From Pararhizobium sp. IMCC3301 (GTDB lineage: Bacteria; Pseudomonadota; Alphaproteobacteria; Rhizobiales; GCA-2746425): DNA of 64,000 bases. Of the stretch, positions 1 to 8,610 are shown piece by piece. The stretch lies in contig NZ_CP132336.1 in assembly GCF_030758315.1 (NCBI RefSeq), positions 682,001 to 746,000 on the forward strand, written 5' to 3'. Below the pieces are notes generated by a model. It was not told where the DNA came from. It was given only the letters and a program-made list of their open reading frames with translations, and did no database searches. The first letter of the stretch is position 1. Each line of letters starts with the position of its first letter. The translations under genes were made by a program, and so were the position numbers.

Positions 1-399
1 AACGCAATCGTCAAGCGCATTGCGCAGCGCCAGAATCGCTTCGGTATCTCCCGAGACTTCCAGTTCGCGCGAAAAGAACACTGCATCGCCGTCAAGCCGA
101 CCTTCCAGCAACGCCAGCAACATGATGAACGGTCCTGTGACCATCGCGTCCGGCGTGCTCACCACACCTTTGCGCAGCACCCGGATCGTTGGACCATCAG
201 GCAGGACTTCAAAGACAAACGGCAAATCGACGGGATCAAAACCGTAGCGCTTTTCCGCATAGGGTCCCAAGCGGTCAAAAAGCGTCGGATGCCGCGCCAA
301 CACAGCATCAAAGACTTTCTGTGTTACCAGCTGGACGACCCGGATCGGAATCGGCGTCAGACCCACAGTTGCGAATTTCGGCAGCAGCATGCCAGTCAT
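1..399 (-). CDS. ubiT: UbiT-like SCP2 sterol-binding protein (partial)
   Basis: This gene runs off the left edge, so only the first 133 residues are visible. The product resembles UbiT (COG3154, SCP2 lipid-binding fold), the accessory factor that acts with UbiU and UbiV in oxygen-independent ubiquinone synthesis, presumably by binding the hydrophobic intermediates. The start is the ATG at 397-399 (MTGMLLPKFA), because it has a purine-rich Shine-Dalgarno region (GGTGAAGAA) just upstream, and the next upstream ATG (411-413) runs into a stop after five codons. The segment with VFFSRELEVSGDTEA near the edge is typical of the family. The gene is divergent from ubiD and ubiX, which fits a quinone locus. 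The C-terminus and any ubiU/ubiV neighbours lie outside the window. Confidence 0.75.
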   Translation of the reverse strand, partial: MTGMLLPKFATVGLTPIPIRVVQLVTQKVFDAVLARHPTLFDRLGPYAEKRYGFDPVDLPFVFEVLPDGPTIRVLRKGVVSTPDAMVTGPFIMLLALLEGRLDGDAVFFSRELEVSGDTEAILALRNALDDCV

Positions 400-473
400 T
401 TCTTCACCGTCATTTCTTCCCAGTCATTATTCGGTGTGCAGCTAAACAATAGCGCCTCCGGTGATGCCACACT

Positions 474-487
474 TTGATCTAGCGCAA
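474..487. promoter_or_regulatory. Possible degenerate FNR/FnrL-type box
   Basis: The 14-mer TTGATCTAGCGCAA lies in the ubiT/ubiD divergent spacer and matches eight of the ten fixed positions of the FNR-type pattern TTGAY-N4-RTCAA. In some alphaproteobacteria FnrL controls the anaerobic ubiquinone genes, so the placement makes sense. The right half-site is poor and the call is tentative. Confidence 0.25.
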
Positions 488-568
488 TGACAGCCAGGAT
501 CGTTGCAGCGCTTAATCCAGCGAGAATCGGCCATCCATCAGCAATCCATCAGTCTCGACGTCACCGGT

Positions 569-2086
569 ATGAGCAAATATCCCGATCTGCGATCATTTAT
601 TGTGGCGCTTGAGCAACGCCAATGGCTGCAGCGCGTAAGCTGCCCGGTCTCGATTGTCCATGAAATGACCGAAATCCATCGCCGGGTCCTGCTTGCAAAC
701 GGACCGGCGCTGTTGTTCGAGAACCCGGTCGATGCCGAAGGACGCCCCTGCAAAATGCCGGTCCTGACCAATGTGTTCGGCACTGCGGAACGCATTGCCC
801 TCGGGCTTGGTGTTGCGGTTGAACAACTGGATGAACTTGGAGAAATGCTGGCGTTTTTGCGGCAACCGACGCCGCCTGCCAACATGCAGCAGGCCTTTGA
901 AACGATCCCCTCTCTGAAGGCTGCCCTGTCCATGGGAACACGCCGGACCCGGCGCGCGCCAGTTCAGGCGCAGATATTCACCGGCGACCAGGTTGATCTC
1001 GCAAAACTGCCCATCCAGTGGTGCTGGCCGGGCGAACCTGCACCGCTCATCACCTGGCCGCTGGTGATCACCCGTGCTCCTGACGATCCGGATGATGTCA
1101 ATGTCGGTGTTTACCGTATGCAGGTTCTGGGACCCAACAGGCTGATTGTGCGCTGGCTCGGCAACCGCGGCGGTGCGCGCCATCATCGCCTCTGGGCGAC
1201 GCGCAACGAACCGATGCCGGTCGCTGTTGCCATCGGCGCTGATCCGGCCACCATTCTGGCCGCTGTCATGCCCGTGCCCGAGGACATGAATGAACTGGGA
1301 TTTGCCGGCATTTTGCGCCGCAGCAAAACCAGGGTGACCCCGGCGCTTTCCCTACCGATGGCCGTTCCAGCCGAAGCTGAAATCGTGCTGGAAGGCTTTA
1401 TCGCCCCTGATGAGCGCGCGCCGGAGGGCCCCTATGGCGACCATACCGGCTATTACAATGCTGTCGAACCCTTCCCGGTGCTGACCCTGAGCGCCCTGAC
1501 CATGCGCAAAAATCCGCTCTATTTATCCACCTTCACCGGACGACCGCCCGATGAGCCGTCCCGCCTCGGCGAGACCATGACCCGCCTGTTCGCGCCAATC
1601 ATCAAACGCCAGTTTCCCGAAATAAAGGATTACTGGCTGCCGCCGGAAGCCTGCTCCTACCGTGCCCTCGTGGTCGCCATCGACAAACGCTATCCCGGTC
1701 AGGCCAAACGCATCATGATGGGCATGTGGTCGGTTCTGCCGCAATTCCTCTATACCAAACTGATTATTGTCGTCGACGCAGACATCAATGTCCGCGATTG
1801 GTCCGATGTGATGTGGTCAATTGCCACCCGTTTTGATGCCTCGCGCGACCTGACGGTCATTGCCGACACCCCCATCGACTATCTTGATTTCGCATCTCCG
1901 CGCCCCGGCCTCGGCGGCAAGATGGGTATAGACGCCACGCGCAAGATCGGCGCGGAAACCGACCGTGAATGGGGTGAGGTATTGAAAATGTCGCCGCAGA
2001 TCGTCGCACGCGTGGATGCCATCTGGGGCGATCTGAACCTGGGTGCACCAGCACCGGCACCGGCCGGGAAGAAGGACACTTTATGA
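569..2086 (+). CDS. ubiD: UbiD-family decarboxylase
   Basis: This is a prenylated-FMN-dependent decarboxylase of about 505 residues, close to the 497 of E. coli UbiD. In ubiquinone synthesis UbiD removes the carboxylate of 3-polyprenyl-4-hydroxybenzoate. The start at 569 was chosen over an upstream in-frame ATG at 503 because the product then begins MSKYPDLRSFIVALEQ, the usual UbiD N-terminus. The hallmark APEGPYGDHTGYYN, which carries active-site acidic residues, is present, as is GLGGKMGIDATRK near the C-terminus. The gene overlaps ubiX by four bases (ATGA), so the two are translationally coupled and the cofactor-making enzyme is made with its client. A UbiD-like decarboxylase for another aromatic acid is possible, but the ubiT neighbour favours the quinone role. 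Confidence 0.85.
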   Translation: MSKYPDLRSFIVALEQRQWLQRVSCPVSIVHEMTEIHRRVLLANGPALLFENPVDAEGRPCKMPVLTNVFGTAERIALGLGVAVEQLDELGEMLAFLRQPTPPANMQQAFETIPSLKAALSMGTRRTRRAPVQAQIFTGDQVDLAKLPIQWCWPGEPAPLITWPLVITRAPDDPDDVNVGVYRMQVLGPNRLIVRWLGNRGGARHHRLWATRNEPMPVAVAIGADPATILAAVMPVPEDMNELGFAGILRRSKTRVTPALSLPMAVPAEAEIVLEGFIAPDERAPEGPYGDHTGYYNAVEPFPVLTLSALTMRKNPLYLSTFTGRPPDEPSRLGETMTRLFAPIIKRQFPEIKDYWLPPEACSYRALVVAIDKRYPGQAKRIMMGMWSVLPQFLYTKLIIVVDADINVRDWSDVMWSIATRFDASRDLTVIADTPIDYLDFASPRPGLGGKMGIDATRKIGAETDREWGEVLKMSPQIVARVDAIWGDLNLGAPAPAPAGKKDTL

Positions 2087-2670
2087 GTGCGCCCCAGCGT
2101 GTGGTCCTCGGCGTGTCCGGAGCATCGGGTGCCGCGATTGCCATGCGCATCGCCGAGCGCTTGCGGGCGCTGGAAGGTGTCGAAACGCATCTGGTCATCT
2201 CCGGCGCAGCACAGCGGACACTGGCCCATGAAATCGGCCCCGATGCCACAGACCGGCTGCATAAACTGGCCGATCACGTCCATGCCATTGATGATATTGG
2301 CGCCAATATTGCCAGTGGCTCTTTCCGCTCTGCGGGCATGATCATCGCCCCGTGCTCAATGCGCAGCCTTGGTGCCATCGCGACCAGCTTGTCGGACAAT
2401 CTTCTGGTGCGAGCGGCGGATGTGCATCTGAAAGAAAGACGCCGGCTGGTGCTGCTGGCGCGGGAAAGCCCGTTACATCTGGGACATTTGCGGCTGATGT
2501 GCGCTGTCACCGAAATGGGCGCCATCATTGCCCCGCCGGTGCCGGCGTTTTATCTCAAGCCCGCAACCATTGCCCAAATCATCGACCAGATCGCAGCCCG
2601 CGCCATCGACCTGCTCGCCCTTGATGGTCCCAACCAGGCAGAGGCCTGGCAAGGTGAGAGCGGGCATTAA
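2083..2670 (+). CDS. ubiX: UbiX flavin prenyltransferase
   Basis: The 195-residue protein is a UbiX/Pad1-type flavin prenyltransferase, which joins dimethylallyl phosphate to FMN and so makes the prenyl-FMN cofactor used by UbiD. The N-terminal VLGVSGASGAAIAMRIAERL is the FMN-binding signature, and the later segments around APCSMRSLGAIA and RRRLVLLARESPLHLGHL are the usual conserved blocks. Its length is normal. It starts inside the ubiD stop codon (ATGA) and forms a two-gene operon with it. Confidence 0.9.
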   Translation: MSAPQRVVLGVSGASGAAIAMRIAERLRALEGVETHLVISGAAQRTLAHEIGPDATDRLHKLADHVHAIDDIGANIASGSFRSAGMIIAPCSMRSLGAIATSLSDNLLVRAADVHLKERRRLVLLARESPLHLGHLRLMCAVTEMGAIIAPPVPAFYLKPATIAQIIDQIAARAIDLLALDGPNQAEAWQGESGH

Positions 2671-2701
2671 AACAGCCTTGGCCTACACCTTGCCGGACCA
2701 A

Positions 2702-2812
2702 GCGCCACACTCCTTGGACGCCGAGTTGACACGGATTGCACCGGAGTTGCTCTACCCCGAAGCCGCCAATGCGCTATGGGCCATGTGCGGGAATTGGCGT
2801 GAAAGGGCTGGA
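2702..2812 (+). pseudogene. Remnant of a VapC-like PIN-domain toxin
   Basis: Just after ubiX, one frame reads APELLYPEAANALWAM, which matches the conserved helix of VapC-type PIN-domain ribonucleases, where the middle of the protein typically reads like APELLLPEVANALW. Only about 37 residues are recognisable. There is no N-terminal catalytic Asp segment, no usable start and no antitoxin gene, so this is a decayed fragment. The match is to the family pattern from memory and has not been tested by a search. Confidence 0.45.
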
Positions 2813-2822
2813 GCAGGCAGCC

Positions 2823-4505
2823 TCACTCCAGCAGCTTCATGAAATTGCGCTTGCGCCGGAAGCGGATCTTGACACCCGCGACATAGGCTGCCTGTTCGGG
2901 TACGCCGCGTAAAGCGCCCATGCGGGTAATCAATCTGTGGGCCTCCTCGTAATTGTGATTGCCGCCGGCCCGGAGGAGTTCTTCGACCCGGTCGGCATAA
3001 ACCTTGAGCGCATCACGCGAATGGTTGGTCTCACTCGCCTTGGCAAGAGATTCCTTCAGTCCTGACGAGGCCCTGTTTTCGTTTGCAATTACCCAGGCCG
3101 CATCGAACATTTTCTCTTCCATCAGCACCCGAATGAGAAGATCGGCCGCATCGCGCCACGGCGCGGGTTTTTCCTCGGCCAACTGCGCCTCAAGGTGCGC
3201 AACGGCACGCTCGCGCGTTTCCTCGCCGCCAACACTCCGAAGTCGTTTATACAACTCCAGGCTCGGATCCTTCTCGAAGGCCCGCCACAGATGCGCCTCT
3301 GCCTCTGCTCTTCGGCCAGCTTGGTCCAACAGATCAACGGTGAAGAACACGAGTTGTTTGTCCGGCCGCTCGTCTTCGAAAATCCATAGACCCTCTTCAG
3401 CGTGATGCAGCGCCTCTTCCTGCCGATCCTGCGCGAGGCAGAATTCAGCCAGTTGCAGATACTGCCTTGGCGACGACAGATCCTTGGCGCGGATGGCAAT
3501 ACGCACCTCAACATCACCGTCGCGCTCGGCGAAGAAATCGAGGATACTTTTCAGCCGGATGTAGTCGCCGGAGAACTCAGTCGGCGCGCGGTTCCCGCCC
3601 GCAAGCGGGGGCAACTCTTTCCAGGCTTCGGCGGCGAGCCGGCTATATTCGGTGAGCCCTGTTTCGCCCAGCACGTCGGCGTAAAGCGCGGCGGCGTTGT
3701 AGAACGTATCGTAATCGTCCCCCATTTCGCGGGTGAACAGATCGCGCGCGAGCTTTACCGGATCGGGCCGCACCGCGCGGCACGCGTCAAGGTGAATATC
3801 GCGCGCCTGATGTAACAGCGCACCGCAATGGCCGTCGGAATCGTCAATTTCCTCTATGGCCTGCTCAACCCGGGCAATGGCGTGCTCAGCGAGATTGAAG
3901 GCCAGGCTCGCGCGGCCAGCGGGTATGAGATCGGCAACGCTTTCGAGTGCCATTTGCACGCCACTCGCCCAGCGAGGCGCCGCGCCGTAATCGACAAAGC
4001 CTCTCGTGCGGGTGACTTCGTTGATCGCCTTGCGGTAACGGGGCTCCAGGACAGTCTCGTCCTCCGACGCTGCATCGGCAGCCATATCGAGCTTGCGCAA
4101 CAAGGCCGGATCCCACTCGGCCAGTTCCACAATCATCTCGACCAACGCATCAACGCCCCTGGCCTTGAGATGATCCCGGATGCGCCCGAGCGCGCCAGCA
4201 CCGTCCGCCGCGCCGTTATCGCCGGCCGCGTTGGCTGCAAACGCCGTGGCGACCATATGCTTGCAAAATCCCCAGTCCTCGAAGGCCGGGCAGGAGCATT
4301 CGCCTTCGATTTTCGCGCCGCACCCCCTAAGCACAGTGCGGTAATCCTCCGTGCCCGCAACCTGCGCCAGTACGCGCCCCGGCTCAATGGCGAGAATATT
4401 TACCTGTCCGGCGTCATGATAGGCTTGGCCGCGCGCAAACACTTTCTCGCCAGCCATTTCGCGCAGCGTGCCAATATCGAAGCGCGGCTGGTCCTTCGCT
4501 TTCAT
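2823..4505 (-). CDS. SWIM zinc-finger domain protein
   Basis: This 560-residue protein has a SWIM zinc-binding motif near residues 75-90, reading CSCPAFEDWGFCKH (CxC-x9-CxH). SWIM domains bind DNA or protein in varied regulators. The rest is mostly helical and rich in charged residues, like the tetratricopeptide-like repeats that often follow SWIM in bacterial proteins of this size. The start at 4505 (MKAKDQPRFD) gives an ATGA overlap with the upstream 136-residue gene; an in-frame ATG further upstream would run 100 bases into that gene. The specific function is unknown. Confidence 0.75.
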   Translation of the reverse strand: MKAKDQPRFDIGTLREMAGEKVFARGQAYHDAGQVNILAIEPGRVLAQVAGTEDYRTVLRGCGAKIEGECSCPAFEDWGFCKHMVATAFAANAAGDNGAADGAGALGRIRDHLKARGVDALVEMIVELAEWDPALLRKLDMAADAASEDETVLEPRYRKAINEVTRTRGFVDYGAAPRWASGVQMALESVADLIPAGRASLAFNLAEHAIARVEQAIEEIDDSDGHCGALLHQARDIHLDACRAVRPDPVKLARDLFTREMGDDYDTFYNAAALYADVLGETGLTEYSRLAAEAWKELPPLAGGNRAPTEFSGDYIRLKSILDFFAERDGDVEVRIAIRAKDLSSPRQYLQLAEFCLAQDRQEEALHHAEEGLWIFEDERPDKQLVFFTVDLLDQAGRRAEAEAHLWRAFEKDPSLELYKRLRSVGGEETRERAVAHLEAQLAEEKPAPWRDAADLLIRVLMEEKMFDAAWVIANENRASSGLKESLAKASETNHSRDALKVYADRVEELLRAGGNHNYEEAHRLITRMGALRGVPEQAAYVAGVKIRFRRKRNFMKLLE

Positions 4506-4912
4506 GAGATCGGCTGAAGCATCGGCTCGGTCTCGATAAGCCGCAAAGCCTCTTCCAGCGTGACGGCGGAATGGAGGCACCACCATTGCCCGGTATGCCT
4601 GTGCCACATCATGTCGAATCGGATTTCACTGTGACTCTCTTCCACATGATCGAGCCGGGTGAAGGCCGAATCGAACTCTGCTCCGGGATTGTCGGAATAG
4701 CCCGAGCGGTAGCGCGTGATGAAGCTGTATTTGCTCCCTCGCCACTTGCCCAGGATATCAACAGGAAAATTGAATTGGGTCGGGCGGATTTCCGGCAGAA
4801 AACGGGGCTTGAGCGTCTCGGCGATGAAGCGTTCACAAGTGGCCGTGACGGCCGCTTTGTCCTCCTTGGTAAGGGCTTTGACCCTCACCCATCTTCGTTC
4901 CCGCTTCGCCAT
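4502..4912 (-). CDS. Conserved hypothetical protein coupled to the SWIM gene
   Basis: The 136-residue product is basic at its N-terminus and rich in aromatic residues, with a C-terminal MMWHRHTGQWWCLHSA segment. It somewhat resembles DUF3024-type proteins, but I do not recognise it with confidence. No signal peptide or membrane segment is visible. It ends in an ATGA overlap with the SWIM protein gene, so the two are probably made together and may act together. A run of eight T residues lies just upstream of the start. Confidence 0.65.
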   Translation of the reverse strand: MAKRERRWVRVKALTKEDKAAVTATCERFIAETLKPRFLPEIRPTQFNFPVDILGKWRGSKYSFITRYRSGYSDNPGAEFDSAFTRLDHVEESHSEIRFDMMWHRHTGQWWCLHSAVTLEEALRLIETEPMLQPIS

Positions 4913-4964
4913 CCCGCACCGTTTTTTTTCACTCGGCTACTCAAAGTGGCCTGCATTGCATTCT

Positions 4965-4984
4965 GCGGGGGCGCCACGCCCCGC
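4965..4984 (-). terminator. GC-rich stem-loop downstream of guaA
   Basis: The arms GCGGGGGCG and CGCCCCGC around a CCA loop form a very stable hairpin in the 156-base gap between the guaA stop and the next minus-strand gene. No T-run follows on the minus strand, so it may be a weak or factor-dependent terminator, or only a transcript-stabilising stem. Confidence 0.3.
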
Positions 4985-5068
4985 TGATTTACAAGATGCC
5001 ATGAAGAAATGGAACGCAGAGCCTTCCAAGCATGGGATCAAGGGCAACATACTATAATCCGAACACTC

Positions 5069-6628
5069 TCACTCCCACTCGATTGTGCCCGGAGGTTTTG
5101 AGGTGATGTCGTAGACCACGCGGTTGATGCCCTTCACTTCGTTGATGATGCGGGTGGCGGCGCGGCCGAGAAAATTCATGTCATAGGGGTAAAAGTCTGC
5201 AGTCATGCCATCCACCGATGTCACGGCGCGCAGGGCGCAGACCGCTTCATAAGTGCGCCCGTCTCCCATCACGCCGACCGTCTGCACCGGCAGCAGCACG
5301 GCGAAGGCCTGCCAGATCGTGTCATAGAGACCAGCCTTGCGGATTTCATCCAGATAGATCGCATCGGCCTGGCGTAAAATATTGAGTTTTTCGCGGGTGA
5401 CGCCGCCCGGGCAGCGAATGGCAAGGCCTGGGCCCGGAAACGGGTGGCGTCCGACAAAACTGTCCGGCAGGCCGAGCTCGCGGCCAAGCGCCCTCACCTC
5501 ATCCTTGAACAATTCGCGCAGCGGCTCGACAAGCTGCATATTCATGCGCTCCGGCAGACCGCCGACATTATGGTGCGACTTGATGGTCACCGATGGCCCG
5601 CCGGTAAATGAGACGCTTTCAATGACATCGGGATACAGCGTACCCTGGGCAAGGAAATCCGCCCCGCCAATCGCCTTCGCCTCTTCTTCAAACACTTCGA
5701 TGAACAGCCGTCCGATGGTCTTGCGCTTTGTCTCCGGATCGGCTTCCCCGTCCAGCGCGTCGATAAAGCGGTCAGCGGCGTCGACCAGTTTCAAATTGAG
5801 ATCGTAATGCTCGCGAAACAGCGACACCACTTCTGCGGCCTCGTTTTTGCGCATCAGTCCGTGGTCAACCAGGATGCAATTCAACTGATCGCCGATCGCC
5901 TCATGAATCAGCAGCGCTGCCACAGATGAATCGACCCCGCCCGACAAGGCGCAAATCACCTTGCCATCACCAACCTGGTCGCGGATTTCCTGGATTGCCC
6001 GGTCACGATAGCCGGCCATGCTCCAATTGTTTTCAAGACCGACGATCCTGTGCACGAAATTCGACAACAGCTTGCCGCCATCGGGCGTATGAACCACTTC
6101 GGGATGAAACATCACACCGTAATATTTACGCGCTTCATTGGCGTAGGCCGCGAATGGCGCACCTTCGGAAACCGCCAGAATTTCAAAACCTTCCGGCAGT
6201 TCGATCACCCGGTCACCATGGCTCATCCAGACCTGATGGCTGGTGCCGGTTTCCCAGACGCCGTCAAATAACGGCGAGGCTTTCCTGATCTCAACGAAGG
6301 CACGGCCGAATTCGCGATGATCGGAGCCTTCCGCCTTGCCGCCGGTCTGCACGCACATCGCCATCTGGCCATAACAGATCCCCAGCACCGGAACGCCGCT
6401 CTCAAACACAATGTCCGGCGCGCGCGGTGAATCGATCTGCGATGTGGAGGCCGGGCCGCCGGACAGGATGACGCCTTTCGGCTGCATCCGCTCAAAGGCT
6501 TCGCCAGCGGATTGAAACGGTGCGATTTCGCAATACACTCCGGCCTCGCGCACCCGCCGTGCAATCAGCTGTGTGACCTGCGAACCGAAATCGACAATAA
6601 GAATGGAGTCTGGATGTGTGTTCATCAC
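5069..6628 (-). CDS. guaA: GMP synthase (glutamine-hydrolysing)
   Basis: The 519-residue enzyme converts XMP to GMP with ATP and glutamine. The N-terminal class I amidotransferase domain carries the nucleophilic Cys in [11 protein letters not shown] and the His in [12 protein letters not shown]. The ATP-pyrophosphatase domain has the PP-loop SGGVDSS, and the C-terminal dimerisation domain ends in the typical [10 protein letters not shown]. Length and domain order are normal. The start is one of two adjacent Met codons ([17 protein letters not shown]). This is a core housekeeping gene. Confidence 0.97.
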   Translation of the reverse strand: MMNTHPDSILIVDFGSQVTQLIARRVREAGVYCEIAPFQSAGEAFERMQPKGVILSGGPASTSQIDSPRAPDIVFESGVPVLGICYGQMAMCVQTGGKAEGSDHREFGRAFVEIRKASPLFDGVWETGTSHQVWMSHGDRVIELPEGFEILAVSEGAPFAAYANEARKYYGVMFHPEVVHTPDGGKLLSNFVHRIVGLENNWSMAGYRDRAIQEIRDQVGDGKVICALSGGVDSSVAALLIHEAIGDQLNCILVDHGLMRKNEAAEVVSLFREHYDLNLKLVDAADRFIDALDGEADPETKRKTIGRLFIEVFEEEAKAIGGADFLAQGTLYPDVIESVSFTGGPSVTIKSHHNVGGLPERMNMQLVEPLRELFKDEVRALGRELGLPDSFVGRHPFPGPGLAIRCPGGVTREKLNILRQADAIYLDEIRKAGLYDTIWQAFAVLLPVQTVGVMGDGRTYEAVCALRAVTSVDGMTADFYPYDMNFLGRAATRIINEVKGINRVVYDITSKPPGTIEWE

Positions 6629-6723
6629 ATGCGATTACCGGATCGCGCAAAAACGCGCAAGTTGCTGCGCTGCAAATCGGCCGGAGTAAACTCAATAAAA
6701 CGATGTTCTCCTTAATGGAAAGA

Positions 6724-7491
6724 TCAATCGCGCGCATCAAGATTAGTTTCAATCTTGGCACGACACTCCATCAGGGGGACTTTGAACCTGGAAATGAAAT
6801 TCTGATCGGGATCCGCCGAAGATGGCCACCAGATATTTATCGCCCCGACAATGACGCTACCCGCTCTGATTGCAACGGCGAAGGAGGTCTCTCCGCTGCG
6901 TTCAAGCACCGGACCGGCGAAACTGCTTTCACGTTCGGCATAGCCGCGCGCCGCGGCCTCGGCAATTATGGTGTCAAGTGGCCTCTTCAACCAGCTGGTC
7001 TGGTTCTTCCACTCGCCTTCGGCTTTCAACTCATCATAGATATCGTTGCGTTCTTCTGGTGTCATGGCAGCCAGCAATGCCCGGCCAACTGAAGACAGCA
7101 GTATGGGGGCATTTCTGCCGATCCGGCTCCATCGCAGATGAAAGGGAGAGGAAGGGCGGCTTGATTCAATCATCACCATCTGCCGTCTCTCATGAACAAA
7201 CAAATCTGACGGCCATGAGATTTTCTTGACCAGCCAGTCCATCGGTTGTGATGCAGCGCTCAGAAGAAGTGTCGCGTAAGAGCCACTTGGTGAGGCCGCA
7301 ATCAGTGGCGCTCCAAAATATTTTCTGGTCGTCCGGTTTCGAAATACAAATCCACTGCGCGATAGCTCAGCTACGATTCTGTGGACAACCGCTTTGGACA
7401 AGCCGGTGGCTTCCACAACCTCGGTGAATGTCACGCCTTCACTGCGAGCGATAAAATCCAGGACACTGAGACCGCGAGCCAGACTTTGCAT
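6724..7491 (-). CDS. IclR-family transcriptional regulator
   Basis: The 255-residue protein has an N-terminal winged-helix domain (residues about 1-60, with the recognition region TGLSKAVVHRIVAEL) and a C-terminal IclR effector-binding domain with SSVGRALLAAMTPEER and SFAVAIRAG. It lies 32 bases downstream of the arylsulfotransferase-like gene on the same strand, so it is probably the last gene of the tctC-sulfatase operon and its local regulator. A candidate operator for it lies at 13493-13507. Confidence 0.88.
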   Translation of the reverse strand: MQSLARGLSVLDFIARSEGVTFTEVVEATGLSKAVVHRIVAELSRSGFVFRNRTTRKYFGAPLIAASPSGSYATLLLSAASQPMDWLVKKISWPSDLFVHERRQMVMIESSRPSSPFHLRWSRIGRNAPILLSSVGRALLAAMTPEERNDIYDELKAEGEWKNQTSWLKRPLDTIIAEAAARGYAERESSFAGPVLERSGETSFAVAIRAGSVIVGAINIWWPSSADPDQNFISRFKVPLMECRAKIETNLDARD

Positions 7492-7523
7492 TGCCGAAAC
7501 ATCCCTACCGCTTACTTAGCAGC

Positions 7524-8597
7524 TCAGGACACTTGATCGGGTCCAAGCCGCCCTCTGATTTGTTCTGAATCCGCAGCATATCGATAAGCGCGGAAAACCG
7601 AATTGGACTGCCCGCCCATAGATGGCCCTTCCCACGGGGCAACGAATTCCCAGACCATATCGCCATTCGGAGTAACTTCAAATACGCGGCCGGTCAAACC
7701 TTCACAAATCAAGGTGTTGCCGCTACAAAGCCTCTGCGCTCCGCTGATGTTGGGACTGAAGAAACTGTATGGCGGCGTGCCCCTGTATGTCCAGACATCC
7801 TGCCCTGACCTGGGATCAAACTCGATAACCCGGGAAAAAGGTACACCGCCGGGAACATGCAATCCATTTGCAAACAGCAGAATATTGCCACTGTCCAGGA
7901 AAGAGCAGTCGTGTTGTTGCCCCCAACTGTCATCCTGATGATGCCAACTCAGTTGCGAAGTTGCCTTTTCGATAATGGCTATGCAACTGTTTTTGCGAAA
8001 GCTCACCATGAAATCACCAGTCGGTAATTCTGTCACCGCATTGGCGTGGAGGAACTCTTTCCTGGTACTCATGGAATGCAGGGGGAAATCCTCAATCTGC
8101 ATACCCGAATGTGCATGCCACTCCCACACTATCTCGCCAGCGGGTGTCACCTCCCGCAGAAAGTCTCCCCAGATAACGCCATGCTCATCTTCGGTCCCGG
8201 GCTCGGCGCCTCGCACCCGCAGTGCTGCTTCGTCAGGCATTGGTTCCCAACCAAGATAAACCGTGTTTCCATTGGAAAGTCGTCTGAAATCGTGGTGCTG
8301 GCGGTCATCGGCATATTCCCACAGAACCTCCCCTTCCCAACTGTATTCGCGCAACAGGCCACCCTTGCCGCCACCTGGTGAAGGACCGTCGGGTGTTTCA
8401 CCCGACCACAACAGATTACCATTTTCCAGAAGATAGGCATAATTGCCGGGAATGAGCGGATGGGACCAAGAGTGAACCACCTCTCCTTTCATATCAACAA
8501 GATAGGTTTCCTGAGTATGAAGAGGACTCATCAGCGTATAACCGCCAGTCGCCCTGACCTTGTCGTAGTGCCAAAGGCCGGTTATTCTTGGACGCAT
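7524..8597 (-). CDS. Arylsulfotransferase (ASST)-like beta-propeller protein
   Basis: The product (about 357 residues) resembles the ASST/arylsulfotransferase family. It has repeated blades built around the pattern 'G-x-x-V/I-W-E', such as GEVLWEYADD, GEIVWEWHAH and GDMVWEFVAP, and His-rich loops (HANAVTEL, QQHDCSF). Classical ASST is periplasmic and moves sulfate between phenols by way of a catalytic His. This copy has no signal peptide, so it is predicted to be cytoplasmic. The start at 8597 (MRPRITGLWHYD) is preceded by AAAGAGAG; an upstream ATG would overlap the sulfatase gene by 38 bases. It lies directly after the sulfatase and may move sulfate or act as a structural propeller. Substrate unknown. 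Confidence 0.7.
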   Translation of the reverse strand: MRPRITGLWHYDKVRATGGYTLMSPLHTQETYLVDMKGEVVHSWSHPLIPGNYAYLLENGNLLWSGETPDGPSPGGGKGGLLREYSWEGEVLWEYADDRQHHDFRRLSNGNTVYLGWEPMPDEAALRVRGAEPGTEDEHGVIWGDFLREVTPAGEIVWEWHAHSGMQIEDFPLHSMSTRKEFLHANAVTELPTGDFMVSFRKNSCIAIIEKATSQLSWHHQDDSWGQQHDCSFLDSGNILLFANGLHVPGGVPFSRVIEFDPRSGQDVWTYRGTPPYSFFSPNISGAQRLCSGNTLICEGLTGRVFEVTPNGDMVWEFVAPWEGPSMGGQSNSVFRAYRYAADSEQIRGRLGPDQVS

Positions 8598-8610
8598 GTT
8601 TCTACTCTCT

